A stretch of 64,000 bases of DNA from CAZAMB01 sp964486335 (GTDB taxonomy: Bacteria; Planctomycetota; Phycisphaerae; UBA1845): positions 70,531 through 134,530 of the forward strand of contig CAZAMB010000014.1 in assembly GCA_964486335.1 (NCBI GenBank). The letters are read 5' to 3'. Below the pieces are notes generated by a model, which saw nothing but the letters and a program-made list of their open reading frames with translations, had not been told where the DNA came from and did not search any database. The translations under genes were made by a program, and so were the position numbers. Of the stretch, positions 7,801 to 16,144 are shown piece by piece (positions within the stretch are counted from its first letter, which is position 1; each line of letters begins with the position of its first letter).

Positions 7801-8937
7801 TTAACCCTCGTACATCATGCGCGCGTGCAGCTTGCCCGCGCGATGAATCTCTTCCAGAATCGAAACCCGATCCTTGAACGGAACTTTCAGTCGATTCAGC
7901 GATTCCAGCAGGTCGCGCACGTTCGGCAGCCGCTGCGCCTCATCATCGATGGCGATGAACTCCTGTTGCATCACCGCGGGACGCGGAACCGTGCCGTCGG
8001 CCAGCGGTGAGGCCACGGTCACCGTCAGCCCCGCCTGCGAGATGACCACCGGCGACAGTCGCGTGTCGCCCGTCACCACGATCGTTCCCGCGCGGCGATT
8101 GATCGTTACCCGCGCTTCGCCCGCTTCCATCAGGATCGGAGTCCGCTCCAAATCGCGTATCCACGCCGCCGGGTCGCCACGCTGGTGTTCAGGTAGCAGG
8201 ACCAGAATGTTCTTAGAGTCCATCGCCAGCGCCACCCGCTCAACGTCCGCGGATACGCTCAGTTCCTTGTCCACGGCCTGCGCCACCGCGGCCGCCATGG
8301 CCCAACCCGCGTGCGAATCATCGAGCACCAGCGTCACATAGGTCTGCTCGTCCTGAATCCACGAACTCGTCAAACCGTTCGATTTCAATTCCGCTCCGGT
8401 CGCCACCACGTTGATGAGCATGTCACGTTCGAGGCGGGCGCCATCCTTGATGATTCCCGTCGTCGCCGATGCCGCGTCCACGACCACGCGCCCGTTGGCG
8501 AAGCCAAACAACCCCTGGACCGTCCGGTCGTGATAGATCAGCGGGGTCGTCAGCAGTCGCCCGCCGGCCAGGCTTTTCGCCGCGATCGCCGTCACGGCCA
8601 CGTCCAGCAATTCCCCTTCGCGCCCCCCGTGCTCGGGTATTACGGCTTCCACCATCACCACCGCCGTGTTCTTGCTTCCCTCCACGTCCTTCAGTGATTC
8701 AACACTCACGCCGAATCGTTCCATGGTCTCCGCGACGGCTTTCATCGTCGGAAGAAACTTGCTGCCGTCACCGGTCTTATCGAGACCGGTCACGAGTCCG
8801 TATCCGATCAGCGTGTTACGTCCCTGTCCCTGCAAGTGGGTTACGTCGCCGACGCGTGACGTCGGAATCTGCGCCGGCGCCAGCGAACCCGCCGCAAGCA
8901 GAATCACCACGGAATGAATTGTTCGCATGACATCCAT
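7801..8937 (-). CDS. flgI: Flagellar P-ring protein FlgI
   Basis: Forms the P-ring around the rod in the periplasm, evidence for a Gram-negative envelope with an outer membrane. The 378-residue protein has a signal peptide (about residues 1-22, ending SLAPAQ) and FlgI signatures: RVGDVTHLQGQGRNTLIGYGLV, GLDKTGDGS, then ASATTGIIKDGARLERD. The start at 8937 is one base after the flgH stop; an alternative ATG at 8928 would remove three residues. Confidence 0.95.
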   Translation of the reverse strand: MDVMRTIHSVVILLAAGSLAPAQIPTSRVGDVTHLQGQGRNTLIGYGLVTGLDKTGDGSKFLPTMKAVAETMERFGVSVESLKDVEGSKNTAVVMVEAVIPEHGGREGELLDVAVTAIAAKSLAGGRLLTTPLIYHDRTVQGLFGFANGRVVVDAASATTGIIKDGARLERDMLINVVATGAELKSNGLTSSWIQDEQTYVTLVLDDSHAGWAMAAAVAQAVDKELSVSADVERVALAMDSKNILVLLPEHQRGDPAAWIRDLERTPILMEAGEARVTINRRAGTIVVTGDTRLSPVVISQAGLTVTVASPLADGTVPRPAVMQQEFIAIDDEAQRLPNVRDLLESLNRLKVPFKDRVSILEEIHRAGKLHARMMYEG

Positions 8938-8938
8938 G

Positions 8939-9652
8939 TCAAATCGGCTTTAGCAAGTCCAATAGCTTCGTCACCCAACCGCGCGTCGCCGCCGACCGCA
9001 GCGCTCCTGAATTGCTCACCACCACCGCCTTGTCCGCGATCTGCGTGCTCAGCACGGTGTTGTCCGCGGTGATGTCTTCCTTGCGGCACGTTCCGGTTAG
9101 CGTGATTTCGCTGACTTCCTCGTCGTGGGTCATCTTGGCGCGACCCTCCAGCACAAGCAGACCGTTCGGCTTCACGTCCAGAATCCGCGCCGTAAGCCGC
9201 GTTGTCAGCTTGTCCTCACGCGAGGAATCGCCCTCCGTTTTGTATTTCTGGTCAAACGTATAATCGACGTTGGGCTTGCCGCGACGGAAATCGGCGGAGC
9301 CAAGCCCACCAGCCGTCGGCTTGATAAACGCATCCAGCTCGCTCTTGACGTCGAATTTCTTCTTCGTTTCAAGGTCCGAATCCGCTTCCCACTTACGCTG
9401 CTCGCGAACAATGATCGTGATCAGATCACCCGGACGAAACGCCTTCGGCGGCGCGGGCGTGCGTGATATCCATCCATATTGCTCGTATACGAGATTGCGC
9501 GGTCGAGGTGCGGCCTCGCGCGGAATTCGTTCCGCGGGCTTATCCGCGTCGTCGATGCGCTTCCGTGCACCGAGGGACGACACCTGCGCCGCGGCGGGAA
9601 GCAAGTCCACCGCCAGACAAAGCGCCATGGTTGCGACGTGAAGAATCTTCAT
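8939..9652 (-). CDS. flgH: Flagellar L-ring protein FlgH
   Basis: Outer-membrane L-ring subunit. The 237-residue protein shows the FlgH core: FRPGDLITIIVREQ around residues 75-90, then GLLVLEGRAKMTHDEEVSEITLTG and the terminal IADKAVVVSNSGAL. FlgH is normally a lipoprotein, but this signal peptide (ending DLLPAAAQ) has no lipobox cysteine, so it is probably cut by signal peptidase I. Its ATG overlaps the flgA stop. Confidence 0.92.
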   Translation of the reverse strand: MKILHVATMALCLAVDLLPAAAQVSSLGARKRIDDADKPAERIPREAAPRPRNLVYEQYGWISRTPAPPKAFRPGDLITIIVREQRKWEADSDLETKKKFDVKSELDAFIKPTAGGLGSADFRRGKPNVDYTFDQKYKTEGDSSREDKLTTRLTARILDVKPNGLLVLEGRAKMTHDEEVSEITLTGTCRKEDITADNTVLSTQIADKAVVVSNSGALRSAATRGWVTKLLDLLKPI

Positions 9653-10824
9653 CGCGACTCCCTCGTTGCCAGCCGCTCTTGTCGCCGCGTTTCAGACGAA
9701 TTCCCGCCGACGCGCACTTCGCCCGGCCCGACAACGACCGCGTCAAATTCCGCGTGCTTGTCGTCTGCCAAACGAACCTTGACTCGCTCACCGAGCTTTC
9801 CATCACCGGCCGCCTTCGCCGTCGTCACTACCCGCACGCCGCCCGACATCGAAACCAGCGTCACGATCTGCCCGCGTTTCACCAGCGGAACCGACTCCAG
9901 CATGTCGACTTCAAGCATCGCGCCACCGGAAATGAACCGCTTCGCCCGCTGCCCGATCGCCATGGCCGGATCCTCAATGCCTCGAAGATCGAGCCGCGTG
10001 AAGCTCATGGTCGTCGCCTCGACGTCAGCGGCACTGATCGTCGCGCCAAGGTTGATGGATCGCCGCGCGATGACCACCGATCGTCGCATGGTTGACTGCA
10101 CCACCAGCGGAACCGTCTGCATGGTTCGACCGTTATTGAGGATGCCGATTTCCAATGAACACAAGCCAACACTGGCCCCGCCGCGACGCCGGATATCAAA
10201 CTCATATGTCGGTCCGGCGAGCTCGAGCACTTGTTCATCCGCCCGGTCGAAGACCAGCTCGGCCTTACCGTCGTACCGACCGAACTCCGCATCAAAAAAA
10301 TCCTGTATCACCTGTCGAAGCGACGGGCCGCTCGCCGACTCACTCCGCGACTCGCCCCCAATGGAAGGTTCGCCCGCGCGAATGACAGACAATTGATTCT
10401 GACCATCTGGTCCTGCCGTCGGAGTCGCTGCTTGCGTGGCGGGTCGAACAACCTCGGCCTGCGACGAACCTCGAAAAGTCACCCGCGCCATGTTGATCCC
10501 CGCGCCGGACAGCGCCGATCGAATGGCTTCGATGGAAACAACGCGCGATCCCCCGGCCGTCGGCGATTCAGCAATCACGATGGTCGCCAGCCGTCTCTCT
10601 TCGTCGGCGTCGAATCCTCGTGCTTCGCTGACGTCAGCCAGACGGATCGAGTCCTCCACGACCACCGCCGACGACCAGACGCGAATCTGTCCCGCATGCG
10701 CTGCGGAGTCGGTTGACGCTCCAATCATCAGCACGACGGCAACCAATGCAGGTTGGATCGCCCGATCGCGAGCCGCGGTCGACCGAATCCCGAAGTCTCT
10801 ACCTGTGCAATTCTTGCCGATCAT
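9649..10824 (-). CDS. flgA: Flagellar basal-body P-ring assembly chaperone FlgA
   Basis: Periplasmic chaperone for P-ring (FlgI) assembly. It has 391 residues with a hydrophobic N-terminal signal at about 25-45. The C-terminal half is a SAF/ChapFlgA domain: SVVIARRSINLGATISAADVE, then VPLVKRGQIVTLVS and KVRLADDKHAEFDAVVV. The N-terminal half is longer than in enterobacterial FlgA (about 220 residues). It is followed by flgH with an ATGA overlap. Confidence 0.88.
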   Translation of the reverse strand: MIGKNCTGRDFGIRSTAARDRAIQPALVAVVLMIGASTDSAAHAGQIRVWSSAVVVEDSIRLADVSEARGFDADEERRLATIVIAESPTAGGSRVVSIEAIRSALSGAGINMARVTFRGSSQAEVVRPATQAATPTAGPDGQNQLSVIRAGEPSIGGESRSESASGPSLRQVIQDFFDAEFGRYDGKAELVFDRADEQVLELAGPTYEFDIRRRGGASVGLCSLEIGILNNGRTMQTVPLVVQSTMRRSVVIARRSINLGATISAADVEATTMSFTRLDLRGIEDPAMAIGQRAKRFISGGAMLEVDMLESVPLVKRGQIVTLVSMSGGVRVVTTAKAAGDGKLGERVKVRLADDKHAEFDAVVVGPGEVRVGGNSSETRRQERLATRESR

Positions 10825-10901
10825 TCGTGCATCCTGCCGAGTCCTAGGCCATCCTCCGGAGTGGCCGACCCTTCCGTCCGGCGGCGACTACTTGTCACCG
10901 A

Positions 10902-11711
10902 CTAGAATCTCCTTAGATTCGATACGATCTGGAGCGTCTGGTCCGCGCTCTGGATCGATTGACTGTTTAGTTCAAACGCGCGCTGCGTGGTGATCAGGTC
11001 GATCAACTCGCGCACCGGATCGACGTTGCTCATTTCCAGATTGCCTTGGCTGATCGCGCCCAGTCCGTCCGATTGCGGCGTCCCTGTCACTGGCGCGCCC
11101 GATGCGTCGGTCTCAACGTACAGGTTGCGGCCGATCTGCTTGAGCCCTTCCGGATTCACGAACCGCGCCAGTTCAATTTGTCCGACCACGTTCAACGTAT
11201 TGGATCCCTGCTGCCGAACGCGAACCTCGCCATTCCGCGCAACGGTGACTTCAATCGCATCCGCCGGAATTGCGATGGGTGGTTCGAGCACCGAACCGTC
11301 GCTGTTGGCCAGCACGATGTTCCCTACGGCGTTTTGCGCGAAGTTTCCCGCCCGCGTGTAGGCCGTCGATTCCGTACCATCCTCGATCGTTCGCACCTGA
11401 AAGAATCCTTCGCCCTCGATCTGCCAGTCCAGCGGCCGACCGGTGGGATCAACTGTTCCCGATTCAAAGTTCAGTTGCGTCCCCGAGACCTTGACGCCCG
11501 TTCCCACCAGAATTCCGTGCGGAATCGGCTCATCATTCGCATTCGGCACGCCCGGCTCGCGTTTCACTTGATACAATAGGTCCTCGAAGTTGACGCGCGA
11601 ACGCTTGAACCCGTGCGTGTTGATGTTGGCGAGATTGTTTGCAACCACGTTCAGTTTCTCATCCAGCGCCCTCATGCCGGACGCGGCGGCGTGCAATGCG
11701 GTGATCGCCAT
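10902..11711 (-). CDS. flgG: Flagellar distal rod protein FlgG
   Basis: Distal rod subunit. The 269-residue product, of normal length, has the N-terminal rod motif (ASGMRALDEKLNVVANNLANINTHGFKR) split across residues 10-38 and the FlgG C terminus (MSNVDPVRELIDLITTQRAF, then QSADQTLQIVSNLRR). It follows flgF by 12 bases. Confidence 0.95.
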   Translation of the reverse strand: MAITALHAAASGMRALDEKLNVVANNLANINTHGFKRSRVNFEDLLYQVKREPGVPNANDEPIPHGILVGTGVKVSGTQLNFESGTVDPTGRPLDWQIEGEGFFQVRTIEDGTESTAYTRAGNFAQNAVGNIVLANSDGSVLEPPIAIPADAIEVTVARNGEVRVRQQGSNTLNVVGQIELARFVNPEGLKQIGRNLYVETDASGAPVTGTPQSDGLGAISQGNLEMSNVDPVRELIDLITTQRAFELNSQSIQSADQTLQIVSNLRRF

Positions 11712-11723
11712 TCAATCGACCTC

Positions 11724-12491
11724 CTACGCCACTCGTCCCAGGGTTGAGACCGCCTGACCCGTCATCGAATCCGCAAGCTGAATCATCGTCGCGTTGAGCT
11801 GATACGCCCGCGACGCCTCGATCATCGAAGCCAACCCCTCTATCGCATTGAAGTTCGACTCTTCCCGAGCGCCCGACACAAGCACCCCGTCCGCCGGACG
11901 CATTTCTCCATCCGTCGATTCGAACAGATTCTCACCGACTTTTCGCAGCGCATCTTTGTTCGTTGGCGACACGAGTTCGAGTTGTGCGATTAAGTTCGCT
12001 CCCTGGCGAACCGTTCCATCGCCGGAGATAATCGGCTCACCGCCGACCGGATCGACGACGATCGGCGCGCCGCCCTGATCCAGAACGCGCCACACCCCCG
12101 ATTCGTTCGCAAGCGACAATTCCCCAGCCGTGTTCACCGTCAATTGGCCGTCGCGCGTGTATCGCATCGATTCGCCATCGCTCACCGTCAGAAATCCGTC
12201 GCCCCGAATCGCGAGGTCCAGCGGTCGCCCGGTATTGTCAATCGGCCCCTGAGTCAGATCATGGTAGGCTGGTCGAACGTTGACGCCGCCGGACAAGCCG
12301 TCAAGCACCGGATGCGAATACTCAGCCCCGGCACCATCTTCACTTGACTCAATTCGACGCTGTATCACCACCGCCATGTCCCGTTTGAATCCCGTCGTTT
12401 GTGCATTGGCCAGGTTATTGGCGTGGAGCGTCTGTCGATGCTCGCTGATCTTCATCCCCGCCGCCGACAACCAGAGGCCGTAACTGCTCAT
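11724..12491 (-). CDS. flgF: Flagellar proximal rod protein FlgF
   Basis: Proximal rod component. It has 255 residues with the rod-family N terminus (GLWLSAAGMKISEHRQTLHA, then NNLANAQTTGFKRD), a central IRGDGFLTV segment, and the C-terminal helix ending in MTGQAVSTLGRVA. It is more divergent than FlgG and is called FlgF from its position just before flgG. Its ATG overlaps the stop of the preceding small gene. Confidence 0.9.
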   Translation of the reverse strand: MSSYGLWLSAAGMKISEHRQTLHANNLANAQTTGFKRDMAVVIQRRIESSEDGAGAEYSHPVLDGLSGGVNVRPAYHDLTQGPIDNTGRPLDLAIRGDGFLTVSDGESMRYTRDGQLTVNTAGELSLANESGVWRVLDQGGAPIVVDPVGGEPIISGDGTVRQGANLIAQLELVSPTNKDALRKVGENLFESTDGEMRPADGVLVSGAREESNFNAIEGLASMIEASRAYQLNATMIQLADSMTGQAVSTLGRVA

Positions 12492-12862
12492 GCCGACACA
12501 CCGCCGCTATGCTCGTGCGAATGAAACGATTCGTTCCCTGCGCTGCCTTCGTTTGCAACAAGCGAATCAAACTCGCTCATGCCCGTCATCACGAAGTGGA
12601 GGGTAACCGCTTCCATTACCCTGGCTTGGACGGCTTGGCCCAGCGAGGTCCAGTCCCGTGCCAAACTTCTGGCACTTGTCGTGTCGCCCAATTGCATCGC
12701 GTTCGAAATCACCACTAACGACTCCATCCCGTGCCGGGCGGCATGCATCAAGATGCAACGCCGGCGCTCGGTGCTTCCTCCCCTTGCCAACCAGCGTGCC
12801 AGACCGTGCAAAAGGTCTCGCATTGAGCGACAATAAACAACCGCCGGATTGCCGTAACGCAT
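12488..12862 (-). CDS. Hypothetical protein at the head of the flagellar operon
   Basis: A 124-residue open frame whose TGA overlaps the flgF ATG (ATGA), the same coupling used elsewhere in this operon, which supports it being translated. The product is mostly helical with an Arg-rich N-terminal third and a polar His/Ser/Gly tail. It has no signal peptide, membrane segment or recognised domain. ATG 12862 has only a weak AGG upstream; an internal ATG at 12823 (MRDLLHG) is a possible start. Its position suggests a flagellar accessory or regulatory role, but nothing in the sequence identifies it. Confidence 0.5.
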   Translation of the reverse strand: MRYGNPAVVYCRSMRDLLHGLARWLARGGSTERRRCILMHAARHGMESLVVISNAMQLGDTTSARSLARDWTSLGQAVQARVMEAVTLHFVMTGMSEFDSLVANEGSAGNESFHSHEHSGGVSA

Positions 12863-13174
12863 TGCCTATCAATTAGTTATGTGAATTGACGAGCTGAATT
12901 CGAATCAGGATTTGGGCCCGGTTGTGGCAACAAACCATGCGCAAAATATGCGACACTTCTGCAAGTCTCGCCTGCCGAAACGACGCCTGAAACGTGAAAT
13001 GCTTCACCCGCTTGAAAGAACGAGTTTCCGCTCACTTCGACCCGGTGTCGCCAAGTAAGCAGCCGAAAACAGCCGCGAATCGCCACTTCATGAATCGCAC
13101 GCTTGACCGCCTTGGTCGCGCGGTCCAAGATGCCTCGCCCGGAGCCGACCGACTTGCTGAACGGCCGGCTTCCT
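12863..13174. other. Intergenic region between flagellar operon and tRNA-Ser
   Basis: About 310 bases without a convincing gene. It must hold the promoter of the leftward flagellar operon, but I find no clear sigma-28 or sigma-54 consensus. One 83-codon minus-strand frame here has no ribosome binding site and no family resemblance. Confidence 0.5.
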
Positions 13175-13261
13175 GGAGCGGTGTCCGAGTGGCTGAAGGG
13201 ACCGCACTGGAAATGCGGTGTACGGGAAACTGTACCGAGGGTTCGAATCCCTCCCGCTCCG
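13175..13261 (+). tRNA. tRNA-Ser (anticodon GGA)
   Basis: Acceptor strands GGAGCGG (13175-13181) and CCGCTCC (13254-13260) pair, with discriminator G at 13261. The anticodon stem CCGCA/TGCGG encloses the loop CTGGAAA with anticodon GGA at 13209-13211. There is a long variable arm typical of serine tRNAs and a T-loop GTTCGAATCC. The 3' CCA is not encoded. Confidence 0.97.
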
Positions 13262-13294
13262 TTTCATTTAGAATATTCGGTTCAACATCCCACG

Positions 13295-13315
13295 ACTTGC
13301 ACCCACACTGCAAGT
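13295..13315 (+). repeat. Inverted repeat between tRNA-Ser and the peptide gene
   Basis: ACTTGCA and TGCAAGT pair perfectly (7 bp) around CCCACAC. It could be an operator, or an end structure for the tRNA transcript. No T-run follows. Confidence 0.4.
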
Positions 13316-13389
13316 GTCGCCCCTTGTTTCATCCCCGCTATCGATCGTCCGATAGTCATTGAGGCGGAGTCTGCGTCAACAGGACGAAC

Positions 13390-13650
13390 GTGATGGATCG
13401 ACCCCAACCATCCGGGCAGGAAGTCTCGACCAATGGCATGGCCGCTGGTTCATCGGGGCATACGCGCAGGGAAGTCGTTCGAAAGGGCGTCAAGTTGGCG
13501 TTCGCCGCGCCCGTAATCTCCACGTTTTTCGCTGCCAATGCTTACGCCGCGCGCTACAGTTGTTATCCCGTCGGACGCGTCTGCGGTGCCGCCACGGAGC
13601 CTTGTTGTGGAACACCTTGCCCCGGTGGAGGAGGCGTCTGCCCGCCATAA
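13390..13650 (+). CDS. Small exported peptide with knottin-type six-cysteine pattern
   Basis: 86 residues (GTG 13390; ATG 13393 also possible, with AGGA at 13381-13384 as ribosome binding site). A polar leader is followed by a Tat-like twin-arginine segment (TRREVVRKG, residues 25-33), a hydrophobic stretch and a cleavage-like ANAYA before residue 54. The mature about 33 residues hold six cysteines at 58, 65, 72, 73, 77 and 84, spaced C-x6-C-x6-CC-x3-C-x6-C and rich in Gly and Pro. This is the spacing of inhibitor cystine knot peptides such as omega-conotoxins. The gene opens a plus-strand set with PqqD, an HPr-kinase-like protein and a nucleotidyltransferase. It may be an exported effector, antimicrobial or scaffold peptide; function unknown. 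Seen: leader and spacing. Inferred: knot fold and export. Confidence 0.75.
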   Translation: MMDRPQPSGQEVSTNGMAAGSSGHTRREVVRKGVKLAFAAPVISTFFAANAYAARYSCYPVGRVCGAATEPCCGTPCPGGGGVCPP

Positions 13651-13666
13651 GGCGAGTCAAAAGCCG

Positions 13667-14008
13667 ATGATTTCTCAAACACAGGACAACGCGAACTTCA
13701 CGGCCCCGACCCGCCGCATGGACTTGACGTTCCATGAAATCGACGGCGAGGCGCTAATTTACGATCCGAACTCCGCCGACACCCACCGATTCAATTCCAC
13801 GGCGCTGTTCATCTGGCAATGTTGCGATGGTCAGTCAGGCCCGGTGGACATCGCGGAAAAAGTCATGGATTGCTACGAAGTGACCTACGAGGAAGCTATC
13901 GAACACGTCCACCGAACGCTTGTCGAGTTCCGCGCAAAATCGCTTCTCGCAAGCATGAACGATGTCGATGCGGCGCGGGCATGCCATGAGCTTGTCACTA
14001 CGTCCTGA
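13667..14008 (+). CDS. PqqD-family protein, HPr-rel-A type
   Basis: A 113-residue protein resembling PqqD-type carriers, small winged-helix domains that present peptides to modifying enzymes. The family pattern is visible: EIDGEALIYDPNSADTHRFN, then STALFIWQCCDG and a C-terminal half with VTYEEAIEHVHRTLVEF. ATG 13667 is 17 bases after the peptide stop; the frame is open from 13538, but an earlier start would overlap the peptide gene. It overlaps the following kinase-like gene by about 20 bases. In known genomes such PqqD proteins travel with the HprK-like and nucleotidyltransferase genes found here (HPr-rel-A system). A role in presenting the upstream Cys-rich peptide is inference. Confidence 0.82.
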   Translation: MISQTQDNANFTAPTRRMDLTFHEIDGEALIYDPNSADTHRFNSTALFIWQCCDGQSGPVDIAEKVMDCYEVTYEEAIEHVHRTLVEFRAKSLLASMNDVDAARACHELVTTS

Positions 14009-14891
14009 TTCCTGCGCTCGACAATTTCGCATCGGCGTCATCGACGTGTCGCTGACCACGCCCATCCGTTCGCTCGCCCGCGACTACGCGACGCTGTACT
14101 CGCATTATGCGACGCCCGGGCCGGTCGGCACGCCGATCAATGTTTCGGTCATACCCAAGACCTTTGTTCCCTGGCGACGACGTCGCTGCGACATTCGCGT
14201 GAACGACCGACTCCAATTCGAGCCCGCCAGTTCCAACGAGTACCTTCCTTACGTCGAGTGGGCCATCAATTGGGAGATTCCCAACGTCCTACCCCAATTC
14301 CTTCAGCTGCACGCCTCATCGATGCAGTCCCCTTCCGGCGGGGTGGTCTTCCCCGGCGACTCCGGCAGCGGAAAATCGACATTGACCGCCGGCTTGCTCA
14401 CCCGCGGCTGGAAATATCTGTGCGATGAATTCGCCCTCGTTCACGCCGACACGCTCGACCTCCACCCCTATCCCCGCGCCATTTGCGTCAAACAACCGTC
14501 GTTTCCAGTGATGGAATCACTTGGACTGAGCCTCTTTGGTCGTCCCTGTTATTCCAAGGGCTTCAAGGGCCAGGTCCGATTTGTAAACCCGTTGGAAGTC
14601 CGACCCGACGCTGTCGGCTCGCGCTGTCCCATTCGTTTTGTGATGTTTCCCAAGTACACGCCGGGCGCCCAGCCTACCTTGATACGCATGAGTCGCGCTG
14701 ACGCCGCCTTCGAGCTGCACCGTGTCTGTTTCAATCTGTTCGGATGCGCCCGACTTGGCATTGATGTGATAGCCGCCATGGTCAGGAACGCCGAGTGCTT
14801 CCGCCTCATCGGCGGCGAGATTCATCGAACCTGCGACCTCATCCAGCACATGGTCGAAGGCGGCGAGCTGCGAAATGCGAGGATCGCATGA
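13986..14891 (+). CDS. HprK-related kinase A
   Basis: 301 residues related to HPr serine kinase/phosphorylase but lacking a PTS context. A clear Walker A motif, GDSGSGKST (residues 124-132), lies in FPGDSGSGKSTLTAGLL and is followed by LCDEFALV, matching the HprK acidic motif that coordinates the nucleotide. No HPr gene is present nearby. Related HprK-like kinases in lasso-peptide clusters phosphorylate the peptide, which makes the upstream small peptide or the PqqD protein a candidate substrate (inference). ATG 13986 overlaps the end of the PqqD gene; ATG 13962 is an alternative. Its stop overlaps the next ATG (ATGA). Confidence 0.85.
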   Translation: MSLSLRPDSCARQFRIGVIDVSLTTPIRSLARDYATLYSHYATPGPVGTPINVSVIPKTFVPWRRRRCDIRVNDRLQFEPASSNEYLPYVEWAINWEIPNVLPQFLQLHASSMQSPSGGVVFPGDSGSGKSTLTAGLLTRGWKYLCDEFALVHADTLDLHPYPRAICVKQPSFPVMESLGLSLFGRPCYSKGFKGQVRFVNPLEVRPDAVGSRCPIRFVMFPKYTPGAQPTLIRMSRADAAFELHRVCFNLFGCARLGIDVIAAMVRNAECFRLIGGEIHRTCDLIQHMVEGGELRNARIA

Positions 14892-16123
14892 TGCCCGCGC
14901 CTTCCACACCAACAGTTCCGACCCTTGAGCAATGGTCGGATGAAACTACTACCGCCAATCCCGTCGACCTCGCGCGCGTGCCGCTGCTTTTGAGCAGCGC
15001 GCTCTTGAAAAACAAACCCCTTAATCCCGGCTTTGTGGAATTGGCGGACTGGCATGCCTTCGCACAATATGCCCAACGTCGCGGATTGGCCGGGCTGATT
15101 CTCCAGGGCATCAATCGTCACGGCCTTTCGATCTCCAAAGAAATTCGCGTCGCGTTGTCGGCGTCGGCGACCCGCGTCGCCGCCGAAAACCTGCACATGC
15201 TTCACGAAACCGAACGCATCGTCCGAGCTTTTGACGATCGGGGCGTGCCAGTCATGCTTCTCAAGGGAGCAGCGCTTCAACTCGGCGTCTATCCCACCAC
15301 CGATCTTCGGCCCATGAGCGATATCGATTTGCTTGTTCATGAGCACGATGCCGGACAAGCCTTGCACATCCTCGACGAACTCGGCTGCCGGCGCGGGTTC
15401 AGCCTGCTGCGCGATGATTTTTTTCCGAAGTTTCACTACGAGGTTGAAGTCATCGTTCCCTCGGTGCGTCCGGTCCGCATTGACCTTCACGCCCGGCCGT
15501 TTCGTCCTCTTCGCTTTTCTCGCATCATTCGCGATGACGCGTTTTGGACCGGCGCGCTGCACGCGCCAATAGGAACCACGACTGCCCTCATCCCGCGCCC
15601 CGAAACCAATTTCATCCATCTCGCGGCCCATGCCGCCTTTCATGGATTCTCCCGACTGATCTGGCTCTATGACATCCACCGTTTCGTTGAGACCAGCGGT
15701 GCACAAATGGACTGGAATCTGGTCGCGGCCAATTGTCACGAATGGCGCCTGACCCTTCCGGTACGGCAGGCCGTGAAGCGCGTGTCCGACACACTTGAAA
15801 CTTTCATTCCCGACTATTTCTTTCAGAAGCTGTTGAAACAAAAAGTCGGGTTGACCGACCGTTGGACGCTTCGCCAGGCACCCCGCGACGCCGCGTCGCC
15901 GATCAGTCACGTGATTTGCAACTTCTTTTGCACGCCCGGATGGCGACATCGGCTTTCCTACCTCCTGGCGCTCCTGACCCCCGACCGCGCCCACCTGGGT
16001 GAGGTCTATCACGGTCGACATTTCGGATGGCCGATCGTCGCCCACGGATGCCGAATGGCGCGAGCAATAGGACGAGTACTCAGTACAGCCGCGAAAGCGC
16101 TTTTACCTCTGCCCGCCCGATAA
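14888..16123 (+). CDS. Nucleotidyltransferase family protein
   Basis: 411 residues of the uncharacterised nucleotidyltransferase family (NTP_transf_5 type). The diagnostic core is LLKGAALQLGVYPTTDLRPM followed by SDIDLLV, with the metal-binding D-x-D at residues about 145-150. Helical segments follow, with RPETNFIHLAAHAAFHGF and RLIWLYDIHRF typical of the family. It starts ATGATG overlapping the kinase stop, so the PqqD, kinase and transferase genes form a tightly coupled cassette. The substrate is unknown. Members occur in peptide-modification clusters, but I cannot tell whether the target is peptide or sugar. Confidence 0.82.
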   Translation: MMPAPSTPTVPTLEQWSDETTTANPVDLARVPLLLSSALLKNKPLNPGFVELADWHAFAQYAQRRGLAGLILQGINRHGLSISKEIRVALSASATRVAAENLHMLHETERIVRAFDDRGVPVMLLKGAALQLGVYPTTDLRPMSDIDLLVHEHDAGQALHILDELGCRRGFSLLRDDFFPKFHYEVEVIVPSVRPVRIDLHARPFRPLRFSRIIRDDAFWTGALHAPIGTTTALIPRPETNFIHLAAHAAFHGFSRLIWLYDIHRFVETSGAQMDWNLVAANCHEWRLTLPVRQAVKRVSDTLETFIPDYFFQKLLKQKVGLTDRWTLRQAPRDAASPISHVICNFFCTPGWRHRLSYLLALLTPDRAHLGEVYHGRHFGWPIVAHGCRMARAIGRVLSTAAKALLPLPAR

Positions 16124-16144
16124 TCTCCTCCATCAGTACACGGG

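Noticed and set aside
12877..13128. 83-codon minus-strand frame before the flagellar operon
   Set aside because: No ribosome binding site, no family resemblance.
14822..16045. 407-codon minus-strand frame opposite the nucleotidyltransferase gene
   Set aside because: No known motif, and the plus strand carries a clear D-x-D nucleotidyltransferase.
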